Origin: Candidatus Saccharimonadota bacterium
GTDB taxonomy: Bacteria; Patescibacteriota; Saccharimonadia; Saccharimonadales; UBA4665
Assembly (NCBI GenBank): GCA_029288365.1
Contig: JARIHI010000008.1
Span: 62,001 to 126,000, forward strand
DNA length: 64,000 nt
Direction of reading: 5' to 3'
A program made the position numbers and the translations under genes. The notes below the pieces were generated by a model, which searched no databases, was not told where the DNA came from, and saw only the letters and a list, made by a program, of their open reading frames with translations. Below are positions 1 to 8,468 of the stretch, piece by piece. The first letter of the stretch is position 1. Every line of letters starts with the position of its first letter.

Positions 1-296
1 CCCCTCCTGTGTAATATTCTTTACAGACAAGCCAGACGCTCAAGTAAATTTAGATTAAAGAGCAGCGATGAGTAAAAACAGATATTGATTTATAATAATA
101 ATTATGTTAAAATAGGATAGTTTTGTTGAGGTTAAATAAATCTCCAAAGCAATTTAACAAGCAGACACATTGCATACGAAATGAGGAATAAGCACGGGAC
201 TAGGTTCTATGTTTTTCCCTCATTTTGTGTGATATACGAAAACACACGCTAGCTAATGCTAGGGCATAAGTGGCCACTGAGGAGAGAGGAATTACC
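1..296. other. Intergenic leader of the first gene, no CDS seen
   Basis: AT-rich sequence with no convincing reading frame. Near its end a small inverted repeat (CTAGC-taat-GCTAG, about 250-263) and the palindrome AGTGGCCACT lie in what would be the 5' leader of the GC-rich gene starting at 297. I could not assign a clean promoter; TATACG at 232-237 is a possible -10. The left edge of the window cuts off whatever lies upstream. Confidence 0.4.
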
Positions 297-776
297 ATGA
301 CGCAGGACACGCTCATCGTCGCGGAGACGGAGATCGTCAACCCGCACGGCAAGGTCGTGCTGAAGCTGGACTACGACGGCGACGCGCTCGATCAGGAAGC
401 CCTCCAGGCCATCCTCGACGACGTCTCGCCGGCGAGCCTCAAGCACTTCCTCTGCGCCGTCGCGCACGAGTGCGACGAGTGCGACGAGTTCACCACCGAG
501 CCCCTGTCGCTGACGTTCTCACTCGGCGAGAACAAGGTGACCCTCGAGGTCACGCTCACCATGAACCGCAAGGTCCCGCAGGAGCTCCTGCACCTCATCG
601 TCGCGGAGCTCGTCTTCCCCGACATCGTCAGGACCGCGATCGCGAAGAAGCGCGTCGACGTCGAGAACGAGACCGGCATCTCGGCCTCCAAGGCCAACTC
701 GCCGCGCAGCGTGAGCGTCATCGAGGTGATCGCGATGGGCGGCCCCATCGGTGGCATGATGGGTTTCCGCCTCTAG
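297..776 (+). CDS. GC-rich orphan protein of unknown function (159 aa)
   Basis: I do not recognise this protein. The start ATG at 297 is supported by a strong Shine-Dalgarno (GGAGAGAGGA) at 281-290. Third codon positions are almost all G or C, quite unlike the AT-leaning genes around it, so it is a compositional outlier. The product is soluble-looking, acidic in its first half, has a Cys pair in HECDECDEF (about residues 57-65) and ends in a Gly/Met-rich tail (GGPIGGMMGF). No signal peptide or TM segment is seen. The TAG stop lies inside a hairpin. Possible origins are transfer from a high-GC (for example actinobacterial) host or selection for unusual codons; both are inference. Confidence 0.65.
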   Translation: MTQDTLIVAETEIVNPHGKVVLKLDYDGDALDQEALQAILDDVSPASLKHFLCAVAHECDECDEFTTEPLSLTFSLGENKVTLEVTLTMNRKVPQELLHLIVAELVFPDIVRTAIAKKRVDVENETGISASKANSPRSVSVIEVIAMGGPIGGMMGFRL

Positions 777-809
777 GAAACGCAGTCAGTACTGACGGCG
801 ATTTCCTAG
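773..809 (+). terminator. Hairpin containing the stop codon of the GC-rich gene
   Basis: CTAGGAAA (773-780) pairs with TTTCCTAG (802-809), and inside lies the palindrome TCAGTACTGA. The TAG stop (774-776) is part of the stem. There is no U-tract, so this may protect the 3' end rather than terminate. Confidence 0.45.
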
Positions 810-981
810 TCTCACACGGGAACGGCAGGCAGACATGAATACATGTTTGAGATCCCACCGTTTCTGGTGTGTTTTCCTTTCGTGTATTGATGTCTGCTTG
901 TTGTTTCCGCTCCAGAATTGTGTAATTCTGCTGACGAGCCCTAAAAGGGCGAAAGCGAAACTGATAAACTTATATGTAGCT

Positions 982-1632
982 ATGAAAATCCAGATTATTA
1001 CATTATTTCCTGAAATGTTTGACGGTGTGCTTGGTAGTTCTATGCTTTGGAAAGCCCAAAAAGAAGGGTTTGTAGAATACAAGTATATAAACTTGCGTGA
1101 TTTTGGGCTAGGGCCACGTAAACAGGTAGATGACACACCGTATGGCGGAGGTGACGGTATGCTGCTGCGTATTGAGCCACTAGTTGCGGCAATAGAAAAG
1201 GCTAAAGAAAACGATCCGTCGGCTACAGTATTTTTACCAACTCCTCGCGGTAAACTGTATAAGCAATCTGACGCTAAACGACTAGCAGAAATTAAGAGAG
1301 GGATGATTATTATTTGTCCCCGGTATGAAGGTTATGACGAACGTATAACTCGGTGGGTGGACGAACAGTTCTGTATCGGAAACTACGTGCTTACAGGGGG
1401 CGAAATTCCGACCATGGTCCTTATCGACAGTGTAGTCCGTCTACTGCCAGGAGTATTAGGTGGTGAAACTAGTACAGAAATAGAATCATTTCAAAAAGAT
1501 GACACAACCATTGAATTTCCTCAGTACACGCGCCCTGAGAAATTTAGAGACCTAGAAGTGCCAAAAGTACTACTCAGTGGCCACCATGCTGAAATAGCTA
1601 AATGGCGCCATCGGATGTCAAATAATTCATAG
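982..1632 (+). CDS. trmD: tRNA (guanine-N1)-methyltransferase TrmD
   Basis: Methylates G37 of tRNAs with SAM to prevent frameshifting; cytoplasmic dimer with a trefoil-knot SAM site. From the chosen ATG at 982 the protein is 216 aa, slightly short for the family. Family motifs are present: YGGGDGM (54-60), CPRYEGYDERI (112-122) and IGNYVLTGGEIPTMVLIDSVVRLLPG (about 132-157). The reading frame stays open upstream to 835, but that extension is unlike TrmD. TTATAT at 970-975, 6 nt before the ATG, looks like a -10 for a leaderless message. It stands alone rather than in the usual rpsP-rimM-trmD-rplS operon. Confidence 0.93.
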   Translation: MKIQIITLFPEMFDGVLGSSMLWKAQKEGFVEYKYINLRDFGLGPRKQVDDTPYGGGDGMLLRIEPLVAAIEKAKENDPSATVFLPTPRGKLYKQSDAKRLAEIKRGMIIICPRYEGYDERITRWVDEQFCIGNYVLTGGEIPTMVLIDSVVRLLPGVLGGETSTEIESFQKDDTTIEFPQYTRPEKFRDLEVPKVLLSGHHAEIAKWRHRMSNNS

Positions 1633-1663
1633 CGATCTGTAGCTGGAGACTTACAGTAGAATC

Positions 1664-2896
1664 ATGAATACGTTACCACACTTCATTGACGAATATTACG
1701 GCCCGCAAGGAAGAACGGAAATTGATGCAGTAGTCGCTGCGCCAAATGGATTGGTCCACGATGTCCCGCGCGGAATTGTTATGCCAGCCGGTTATCCAGG
1801 TATAAGCATAGAGGCTATCCAAGCCACAACTATACAATTTGGCCGTAATCTTGAAATTACACCTTGGGGTGATCATACTTTTGAAAATACCTTTGCCCTA
1901 GACCAGGAAGATACTGAACATGGTATAGCTCATGTTGCGACCCTCCATTCGGCATTAACTATTAATCCAGGACAGGCCTGGGAGCAATCTTTGCGACATC
2001 TTGCGCTGGCGAGCGACTTACAGCTGTATGATGGCTCTCCAGGGAGTGGTGGGTCAAGCTTCTTTCGAAGCAGAGATGACATTGCCTATATTTCCAGCCA
2101 TGGCCGTTTCATGCGTGATGTTGAGGGAGAGCCAGAACCAGTTGAACTCATTCGCGACTTAGCCGAAGTCCTTACAAAACGTGCTAGAGGAAATATAGCG
2201 TATCTCACGGCAGATGATCCGTACGGTATTGGCATTGCGCTTGCTTTGGCTGTCGCACTTCATAAAAAAGGACATGCTATCCGGGCACTCTCTCTTAACA
2301 AGCCACCAGAATTATTTATACCCAAGCAGCACGGTATAGATACTGGCAACTTCGCGCTTAATGCCATAAAAGCCGGAAAAGAACTGTTTAAGGGTAACGA
2401 GGATATGGACGCCATGACTCCTGACCCTCATAGATTTGATAGGGCAAAACATGGAAAACCATCTAAAGAATGGCTTGAGCAAGGATATAGAGAAACGCAC
2501 CCTGATGCAACGAGACTGCCAGCTACGCATCTGAGTAACGCACGAAGTTTTATTCCTAAGCAATTGCTCAATGCTCGGTACGTTGCGCGACAAGCTCAGC
2601 AACGTGGTGAAGGCTTGGTGCAAGATGTCCGTGCATTACGTACAGTAAGTCCTGATACTGACGTTTCATTTATCGTGCCGTTGCCTGGTGATCCAAGTAA
2701 TGATTCCAGGGCTCGTATTATGAAAGAAAGGATGAGACGAGCTATAGTTGAAGCGGCTGGATCAAGCGCGGAAACTCGAGCATACTTCATACCTGATTTG
2801 CCAGGGAAATATCCTGAAACGTATTTTCATGGATTTTGGCTGGGAGTAGGGCAGGATGCGCTGAATTTACGCCGCCCACCGCAACTTCAAGAATAG
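1664..2896 (+). CDS. Hypothetical protein, 410 aa
   Basis: I do not recognise a family. The protein is cytoplasmic-looking, with no signal peptide or TM helix. A central stretch of alternating hydrophobic strands and Gly turns (about residues 180-210, AYLTADDPYGIGIALALAVAL) resembles an alpha/beta fold with a nucleophile-elbow-like region, but no catalytic triad can be defended. TACAGT at 1652-1657 lies exactly 6 nt before the ATG, so the gene is probably leaderless. The 3' end overlaps the convergent tgt gene by 10 bp. It may be a lineage-specific hydrolase-like protein; that is a guess from fold pattern only. Confidence 0.7.
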   Translation: MNTLPHFIDEYYGPQGRTEIDAVVAAPNGLVHDVPRGIVMPAGYPGISIEAIQATTIQFGRNLEITPWGDHTFENTFALDQEDTEHGIAHVATLHSALTINPGQAWEQSLRHLALASDLQLYDGSPGSGGSSFFRSRDDIAYISSHGRFMRDVEGEPEPVELIRDLAEVLTKRARGNIAYLTADDPYGIGIALALAVALHKKGHAIRALSLNKPPELFIPKQHGIDTGNFALNAIKAGKELFKGNEDMDAMTPDPHRFDRAKHGKPSKEWLEQGYRETHPDATRLPATHLSNARSFIPKQLLNARYVARQAQQRGEGLVQDVRALRTVSPDTDVSFIVPLPGDPSNDSRARIMKERMRRAIVEAAGSSAETRAYFIPDLPGKYPETYFHGFWLGVGQDALNLRRPPQLQE

Positions 2897-4101
2897 TAAT
2901 TAGCAAGCCACGATTGTTTGAATGTCTCGTAGCTGTCGTCCAGAATACTTTGGCGAATGTCTGAGACAAGTTTAACGATAAAACGCTCGTTATGAATGGT
3001 TGCCAATGTGTAGCCTAAAAGTTCGTTAGCCTTAAATAGGTGGTGGAGATAAGCCTTAGTGTAGTGCTGGGCAGTGTAAGAATCGCTGGCTTCATCAATT
3101 GAAGAAAAGTCCGCTTTGTACTTAGCGTTGGTGATATTGATACGTCCATGTGGGGTATATAGAGCACCGTTACGTCCGACACGCGCAGGGCTAACGCAAT
3201 CGAATGTATCAGCACCATTTTCAATACAGGCGAATATATCGTTCGGTTCGCTAATGCCGAGCATGTGCCTCGGCTTATTATCAGGTAATTCCTCGCACAT
3301 CCAGCGTACAATGTCACCGAGTCCTTCTTTGGTAAGAGCTCCACCCAGTCCAAATCCGTCAAAATTTTGTTCGGCTAAAAACTTGGCAGATTTTCGGCGC
3401 AAATCTTCGTGTTGGGCACCTTGTACGACTCCAAATAAAGCTTGATAAGGCTTGTCTGTGCGCTCCTCGGTAAGGCGTTGATGTTCTGCAAGGCTTCGTA
3501 GTGCCCACGGATGGGTACGTTTATCCAATGACGCAACCTGATATAGATAGTTGTGGTGTAGTGTTGTCAGCTCGTCGAAAGCAAAAATAATATCTGCGCC
3601 AATGGCGTGTTGGATTTGCATGGATTTTTCGGCGGTGAACCGGTGCTTACTGCCGTCCAGGTGAGATTTAAAGGTAACGCCATCATCATCTATCCAGGCC
3701 AGTTTTTCTTTTTTTGTGAGCGGCTTGTCTGACTGATCACCGTTCATGTCGATAACTTTTTTGAATCCCACCCCTAAGCTCATCACTTGGAAGCCGCCGC
3801 TATCGGTGAAAGTCGGGCCAGACCAATGCATAAACTTCCCGAGACCTTCAGCTTTATCAAGGATTTCCGGGCCAGGCCGCAAGTAAAGATGATAAGCGTT
3901 GGCAAGGACTGCTTGAGCGCCAGTATCTGCTAGTTGCTCAGGGGTCAGTGCCTTTAGCGTTGCTTGCGTGCCTACTGGTATAAAAGCTGGGGTATTGATT
4001 ATGCCATGCGGCGTAGAGATACTACCGGCACGCCCAGGTCTATCGGACAAACATGCAGCAACAGAAAAAGAGAATTGCTTTTGCTTTTCAGAAAATGACA
4101 T
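2887..4101 (-). CDS. tgt: tRNA-guanine transglycosylase (Tgt), zinc cysteines missing
   Basis: Exchanges guanine-34 of GUN-anticodon tRNAs for preQ1 or queuine through a covalent Asp intermediate. 404 aa, the size of a bacterial TGT. Visible motifs are the substrate-binding TDSGGFQVMSLG (about 99-110) and DTFDCVSPARVGRNG with the nucleophile Asp. The usual zinc site C-x-C-x2-C followed by a distal His is altered: the aligned segment EASDSYTAQHYTKAYLHHL (about 337-355) has Ala/Ser in place of all three Cys, while the distal His in TIHNERF is kept. The fold is probably intact but zinc-free, or the enzyme's activity is changed. No queuosine biosynthesis genes are nearby, suggesting salvage. Confidence 0.9.
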   Translation of the reverse strand: MSFSEKQKQFSFSVAACLSDRPGRAGSISTPHGIINTPAFIPVGTQATLKALTPEQLADTGAQAVLANAYHLYLRPGPEILDKAEGLGKFMHWSGPTFTDSGGFQVMSLGVGFKKVIDMNGDQSDKPLTKKEKLAWIDDDGVTFKSHLDGSKHRFTAEKSMQIQHAIGADIIFAFDELTTLHHNYLYQVASLDKRTHPWALRSLAEHQRLTEERTDKPYQALFGVVQGAQHEDLRRKSAKFLAEQNFDGFGLGGALTKEGLGDIVRWMCEELPDNKPRHMLGISEPNDIFACIENGADTFDCVSPARVGRNGALYTPHGRINITNAKYKADFSSIDEASDSYTAQHYTKAYLHHLFKANELLGYTLATIHNERFIVKLVSDIRQSILDDSYETFKQSWLANYYS

Positions 4102-4137
4102 AACATCTATATCCTAACTTTTTATCATTATAGCCTA

Positions 4138-4166
4138 TTGAGCTGTATTTCATGTGTCGGTATAAT
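4138..4166 (+). promoter_or_regulatory. Promoter of the VKOR gene
   Basis: TTGAGC (4138-4143) and a perfect TATAAT (4161-4166) are separated by 17 bp. The predicted start of transcription, about 4173, is only about 4 nt before the ATG at 4177. This makes the message nearly leaderless and shows that the longer frame starting with TTG at 4138 begins inside the -35 box. Confidence 0.75.
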
Positions 4167-4176
4167 CAAAAGCAAG

Positions 4177-4803
4177 ATGACTAAAAAAAGTGCTGCAGCA
4201 AAGTCTGCAAAAGCGTGGACACTTGGACGTGTATTGCCCTGGCTACTCATAGTAGCAGGCATAGTTGGTGTTGTATGTGCGTTTGTGATCACGATGGATA
4301 AATTTCAGATTCTGAAAGACCCGGATTATGTAGTTTCTTGTGATATAAATCCGGTTATTAGCTGTGGTTCGGTTATGCGCTCTGATCAGGCTGAAGCTTT
4401 TGGTTTCCCAAATCCGATTATTGGATTGATTGGGTTCCCCGTGCTCATAACGATAGGAGTAGCAATGTTAGCGGGCGCTACATTTAAGCGATGGTTTTGG
4501 ATTGTAGTACAACTTGGCTTAGTCTTTGCAGTAGGGTTTGTCCATTGGCTATTTTTTGAAGCTGTATATCGTATTAACGCACTGTGCCCGTACTGTATAG
4601 CGGTATGGATAGTATCTATAGCCTCTTTTTGGTATGTGCTCGTATATAACCTTAAAACGAAAGTCATTACTGTACCATCTTCCTGGCAAAAATCAATTAG
4701 TTTTATCCAAAAGCACCACCTTGATATTCTTGTACTTTGGTATTTGGTTATTGCTGGACTTATTCTGCATCATTTTTGGTACTATTTCGGTACATTGATA
4801 TAG
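4177..4803 (+). CDS. Vitamin K epoxide reductase family protein (VKOR)
   Basis: Membrane quinone-linked oxidase that re-oxidises disulfide-forming partners outside the membrane. 208 aa from the chosen ATG, with about five TM segments. Both redox pairs are visible: the loop pair C55/C63 in CDINPVISCGSVM and the CPYC active site (C137/C140). The start was set by the promoter just upstream. Unlike many bacterial VKORs it has no fused thioredoxin domain, and no DsbA-like partner gene is adjacent, so the partner must be encoded elsewhere. It fits an organism that exports many Cys-containing surface proteins. Confidence 0.93.
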   Translation: MTKKSAAAKSAKAWTLGRVLPWLLIVAGIVGVVCAFVITMDKFQILKDPDYVVSCDINPVISCGSVMRSDQAEAFGFPNPIIGLIGFPVLITIGVAMLAGATFKRWFWIVVQLGLVFAVGFVHWLFFEAVYRINALCPYCIAVWIVSIASFWYVLVYNLKTKVITVPSSWQKSISFIQKHHLDILVLWYLVIAGLILHHFWYYFGTLI

Positions 4804-4865
4804 GTCACAGTAATTTTTGATATAAATACTTGGTTTTTAGAAGGTGTCTTTCTATACTTCTAGGT

Positions 4866-5300
4866 ATGGACGGGATGGTTCCTACCGTAGATATTTATTT
4901 ACAAAGCCTCCCTTTAAATCGTCGTGAAATCATTAGTGCACTCAGAACGTTAATTCTGGACAATTTGCCAAAAGGATTCCAAGAAGGTATGGAATACGGA
5001 ATGATAGCTTACTATATTCCGCTTTCTAGGTATCCTAAAACGTATAACGGCCAGCCTTTAGGATATATTTCTGTGGCTTCCCATAAAAACTACATATCAC
5101 TCTACTTGATGAGTATTTATGGTGAAGGAGGAGCTGAATTTAAACGGGCATACAAAAAAACCGGTAAAAAACTCGATATGGGTAAAAGTTGCATAAGGTT
5201 TAAAGATCTTAACGATCTTCCGCTAGGGCTGATTTGTGAAATGATCAGAAAGTATACTCCCGAAGAATTCATTGCTTTATATGAGCGTGCCCACACGTAA
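4866..5300 (+). CDS. DUF1801 family protein (144 aa)
   Basis: Small cytoplasmic protein of the DUF1801/YdhG type, function unknown. Features seen are GFQEGMEYGMIAYYIPLS, the SVASHKNYISLYL strand and the CIRFKDLNDLPLGLI region near the C-terminus, all in family order. TATACT (4853-4858) with TTGGTT 17 bp upstream ends 7 nt before the ATG at 4866, so I chose this start and consider the mRNA leaderless. Two further DUF1801 proteins lie at 30968 and 34393. Confidence 0.85.
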   Translation: MDGMVPTVDIYLQSLPLNRREIISALRTLILDNLPKGFQEGMEYGMIAYYIPLSRYPKTYNGQPLGYISVASHKNYISLYLMSIYGEGGAEFKRAYKKTGKKLDMGKSCIRFKDLNDLPLGLICEMIRKYTPEEFIALYERAHT

Positions 5301-5312
5301 GTTGCAGGCGAT

Positions 5313-5340
5313 TTGCATACATGAAAATTGTCTGTATAAT
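5313..5340 (+). promoter_or_regulatory. Promoter of the structured CHAP-gene leader
   Basis: TTGCAT (5313-5318), a 16-bp spacer and a perfect TATAAT (5335-5340). Transcription from about 5347 would give a 5' leader of about 195 nt, long for this window. Confidence 0.7.
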
Positions 5341-5346
5341 TGATAC

Positions 5347-5541
5347 AGTCCAGACTGACCGGAATAACTTTTATTCTTTACAACATCCTTAACACCTAGT
5401 CCGAGACCGGTAAACGGACAAATGATAACTCGCCGAGAGCGTGGGTTAGGGGTTCAGACAAACACGAAGACGTGCTAATTTTAGCGTGTAGTAAAAAGTA
5501 AAATAAAAACGTGCAAAAATAGCAATAACAAGAGAGGGTAC
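5347..5541 (+). promoter_or_regulatory. Long structured 5' leader, candidate riboswitch
   Basis: The leader contains CCTTAAC (5387-5393) pairing with GTTAGGG (5445-5451, one G-U), enclosing GTCCG/CGGAC (5399-5403/5415-5419). Downstream, 5462-5489 can form three exclusive hairpins: CACG-aaga-CGTG, GCTAA/TTAGC, or ACACG/CGTGT. Alternative pairing ahead of an SD (AGAGAGGG) resembles a regulatory platform. I cannot match it to a known class; c-di-AMP (ydaO) riboswitches often precede wall hydrolases, but their core sequence is not seen here. Confidence 0.5.
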
Positions 5542-6672
5542 ATGAAAGTAGGGGTTACACATACTTTAGGCAACATACGAACACAACTTTCAAAAAAACA
5601 ATATCAATTTATTAGTATAACGGTTGTAGCGCTAGTGGCTATTAGCAGCATATCGTCATTTGTGTACGCAGCTAAATACGATGCGCAAATTAACCAACTA
5701 AAGAATAAAAATACTCAATCAAAGGCAGATCGCCAAGATTTGCAGGTTAGTGCAGGTTCAATTGCGGATAAGATAGCAAATTTGCAGGCCGAAATCGCAA
5801 GACTTGAAGCACAGATCCGGGACACCCAGGCGAAAGATAGAAAACTACAAAGTGATATTGCTGCAGCAGAAGCACAATTGGCCTACGAAAAAGAAGTACT
5901 AGGACAAAATATTAAGCAAATGTACGTTGAAAATGAGATGAGTACGCTGGAAATGTTAGCATCTAGTAAAAGTCTGGGAGACTACATTGATCGAGCGCAA
6001 TATCGTAATAGCGTCCAGGATAAAATTACTGCAACGGTGGCTAAAATCAACGCGCTCAAAAAGCAGTTGAATGAACAGCGTCAGGCAGTGCAACGATTGC
6101 TGGCAGATCAAAAGTCTATGCAGGCACGCGTACAACAACAGAAGGCCGAAAATGCTCGATTACTAGCTCTTAACCAAAGTCAACAAAATAAGCTAGAACA
6201 AGATATACGCAGTCGTAACTCCCAGATTTCTGAACTACAACGCAAACAAGCAATTGAAAATGCTCGATACAACATAGGTAAGGTAATAACTGGTGGCTCA
6301 GGTGGATACCCATGGGCAAATGTGCCATTCCCGAACAGTATGTCAGACCCTTGGGGCATGTATAAGCGGCAATGTGTATCATATACTGCTTGGAAAGTAG
6401 CTAGCACCGGACGATACATGCCGTACTGGGGTGGCCGTGGTAATGCTAACGAATGGGATGATAACGCCCGCGCAGCCGGTATACCCGTCAGCTCTACTCC
6501 GCGCGTCGGTGACGTTGCCATCAGTAATCGCGGTTCTTATGGACATGCTATGTATGTGGAGGCGGTACATGGCAACGGTACCATTACCGTAAGTCAGTAT
6601 AACGCTAGTTGGGACGGACGCTATAGTGTTGCCCAACGTGCTACAACAGGCCTCGTATTCATTCACTTTTAG
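5542..6672 (+). CDS. Secreted coiled-coil CHAP-domain peptidoglycan hydrolase
   Basis: 376 aa, PcsB-like architecture. A basic N-terminus and a hydrophobic segment (about 25-45, ending SSFVYAAKY) form a signal or anchor. Residues 50-245 are a long coiled coil rich in Gln, Ala and Lys. Residues 255-376 are a CHAP amidase/endopeptidase domain with catalytic Cys278 (KRQCVSYTAW) and His335 (SYGHAMYVEAV), followed by QYNASWDGRY. Proteins of this type cut the septal wall under control of the coiled coil, typically via FtsEX. The SD GAGAGGG sits 6 nt before the ATG. It is the only gene behind the long structured leader, so its synthesis is probably regulated after transcription starts. Confidence 0.9.
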   Translation: MKVGVTHTLGNIRTQLSKKQYQFISITVVALVAISSISSFVYAAKYDAQINQLKNKNTQSKADRQDLQVSAGSIADKIANLQAEIARLEAQIRDTQAKDRKLQSDIAAAEAQLAYEKEVLGQNIKQMYVENEMSTLEMLASSKSLGDYIDRAQYRNSVQDKITATVAKINALKKQLNEQRQAVQRLLADQKSMQARVQQQKAENARLLALNQSQQNKLEQDIRSRNSQISELQRKQAIENARYNIGKVITGGSGGYPWANVPFPNSMSDPWGMYKRQCVSYTAWKVASTGRYMPYWGGRGNANEWDDNARAAGIPVSSTPRVGDVAISNRGSYGHAMYVEAVHGNGTITVSQYNASWDGRYSVAQRATTGLVFIHF

Positions 6673-6678
6673 ATCAGA

Positions 6679-7014
6679 CTAGATCATATCCTCAAGCCAA
6701 TTTGGTGGCAAAATGGTACCTGTTTCACTCGGTTGAACTATTCGTAAACGAGGTATATGTGTGTGGCTGGGATAGTCATGTGTTGGTACTCCGTCAACTA
6801 AGAATTCCGACGACCTGAGGTCCACCGTACACAGCCTACCCAGCTGTTGATCAAACTGGCACCCCGTACATGATATGCAGCCTTCATTTACTGAATGGTT
6901 TGCTGAAGCTGCCGCATGTCGAACTTCTTGGCCGCTGACTGCTTCGACATGAGCTTCAATTACCTCACGCTGGGGGCACGTAGTTCCAGGTGTAGGTCTA
7001 ATTCTAAGTTTCAT
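6679..7014 (-). CDS. Hypothetical Cys-containing protein (111 aa)
   Basis: No recognised family. The sequence has a CISCTGCQ cluster (about residues 47-54) plus two further Cys, reminiscent of a small metal or disulfide site. It has no TM segment. Its stop is 7 bp from the convergent CHAP gene. No clear SD precedes the ATG. Base composition is like its neighbours, so I take it as real with moderate confidence; translation of a longer or shorter frame cannot be excluded. Confidence 0.5.
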   Translation of the reverse strand: MKLRIRPTPGTTCPQREVIEAHVEAVSGQEVRHAAASANHSVNEGCISCTGCQFDQQLGRLCTVDLRSSEFLVDGVPTHDYPSHTHIPRLRIVQPSETGTILPPNWLEDMI

Positions 7015-7127
7015 TCTTTACAAACTCTCTTCGATTTCATCATGCACTTGCTCGAATAAAATGTCAACATATTGCTGGAAGTAAAGGGTGAGTAGCGTAA
7101 GCGAAAATGATATACTACTACTAATAA

Positions 7128-8468
7128 ATGAACGAAATTATTTTTCTGCTTGTGGCCGTGGCTCTCATAGGAGTGTGCGGGCTGTTTGTTGCAGCCGAGT
7201 TTGCGCTCGTTACCGTTGATCGAGCGAAAATTGAGCGACTAGCCAGAAAGGGCGACGAACAAGCTGCCGGAGTAAATGTAGCTTTAAAGAGTTTGTCCAC
7301 GCAACTATCAGGAGCACAAATAGGTATCACTATTACTAATTTGATAATAGGATACCTGGCTCGTCCTTCTATTGCTGAATTGTTGCGTCAACCTCTGCTC
7401 GATATTGGCGTAAAAGAAGCAGCGGTTTTTAGTGTTTCGGTTGCTATAGCGTTGTTGCTCGCAACGGCAGCTACGATGATATTTGGTGAGCTAATACCAA
7501 AAAATATTGCACTTGCCATGCCGCTCCAAACCGCCAAAACTATTCAAAAATTTCAAAGAAGTTTTAGTTGGCTTATGACGTATCCCATATGGTTGTGTAA
7601 CGGTACGGCAAATGTAGTACTTAAAGTTGTTGGTATTGAGCCTCGAGAAGAATTGGCGTCTGCTCGGTCAGCCGAAGAACTCTCTTCGTTAGTACGCCGT
7701 TCAGCTGACAAAGGAGCATTGCCCGAAGAAACTGCGTTGATGCTAGAACGATCTTTGGCGTTTGGTGAACGTCGAGCGGATGAAGTTATGACCCCGCGTG
7801 CGCGTGTAATTAGTATCACAAAGGACGATTCAGTCAGCAAAGTTGTTGAACTTACAAAGGACACGGGATTTTCGCGTTTTCCGGTTTTTTCTGAAGATAT
7901 TGATAACATTGTAGGAATTGTCCATGTAAAGCATGCTGTAACGATGCCTCGCAAGAAACGTGCAAAAACTCCGGTCTCTAAAATTATGAAACGTCCGATA
8001 TTCGCTCCATCCAATATACAACTCGATCCGTTATTGGAGACTCTCAGAAGTGGCGGCTTACAAATGGCCGTCATTATTGATGAGTTCGGGGGCACGGACG
8101 GTATTGTCACCACTGAAGATTTAATAGAAGAGCTTGTTGGCGAAGTCCAGGATGAGCATGATCAAAGCAACACATTAGTACAAAAACAAAAAGACGGTGG
8201 CTGGCTACTATCTGGTTTGCTGCGTCCAGATGAGGCCAGTCAATTTATAGGAGTGGCATTGCCTGAAGAAGAAGAATTTGAAACGCTGGGTGGGCTGATT
8301 GCCGAACGCCTTGAAAAATTACCAAAAAATGACGACATGGTGTATGTTATTGGGCTGGACAGAGATGGGCAAGAACACGCTATTGTATTGAAGGTAAGAA
8401 GCATGGAAGGTCATAGAGTAGATACTATCGAAGCTAGACTTATGCCACTAGGAGACGTAGATGGATAG
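7128..8468 (+). CDS. CNNM/CorC-type transporter (DUF21-CBS-CBS-CorC_HlyC)
   Basis: 446 aa. An N-terminal DUF21/CNNM membrane domain (about 1-190; motifs FVAAEFALV and LSGAQIGITITNLIIGYLA) is followed by two CBS domains (about 215-330, containing EVMTPRARV and the second CBS ending GGTDGIVTTEDLIEELVGEVQDE) and a CorC_HlyC domain. The family is implicated in Mg2+ (or other cation) export, with CBS domains sensing nucleotides. TATACT at 7111-7116 lies 11 nt before the ATG. The next gene is a paralogue overlapping by 8 bp, so the pair is probably co-translated and may form a heteromer. Confidence 0.92.
   Translation: MNEIIFLLVAVALIGVCGLFVAAEFALVTVDRAKIERLARKGDEQAAGVNVALKSLSTQLSGAQIGITITNLIIGYLARPSIAELLRQPLLDIGVKEAAVFSVSVAIALLLATAATMIFGELIPKNIALAMPLQTAKTIQKFQRSFSWLMTYPIWLCNGTANVVLKVVGIEPREELASARSAEELSSLVRRSADKGALPEETALMLERSLAFGERRADEVMTPRARVISITKDDSVSKVVELTKDTGFSRFPVFSEDIDNIVGIVHVKHAVTMPRKKRAKTPVSKIMKRPIFAPSNIQLDPLLETLRSGGLQMAVIIDEFGGTDGIVTTEDLIEELVGEVQDEHDQSNTLVQKQKDGGWLLSGLLRPDEASQFIGVALPEEEEFETLGGLIAERLEKLPKNDDMVYVIGLDRDGQEHAIVLKVRSMEGHRVDTIEARLMPLGDVDG

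Noticed and set aside
297-776. GC-rich segments as assembly contamination
   Set aside because: Each island is under 1 kb and has flanking promoters, hairpins and spacing that fit the surrounding DNA; still worth a coverage check.
4138-4176. Upstream TTG start giving a longer VKOR
   Set aside because: The TTG is the -35 box of a TTGAGC-17-TATAAT promoter, so it is not transcribed.
5347-5541. A ydaO (c-di-AMP) riboswitch before the CHAP gene
   Set aside because: Context fits, but the conserved ydaO core sequences are not found, so I call it only an unassigned leader.
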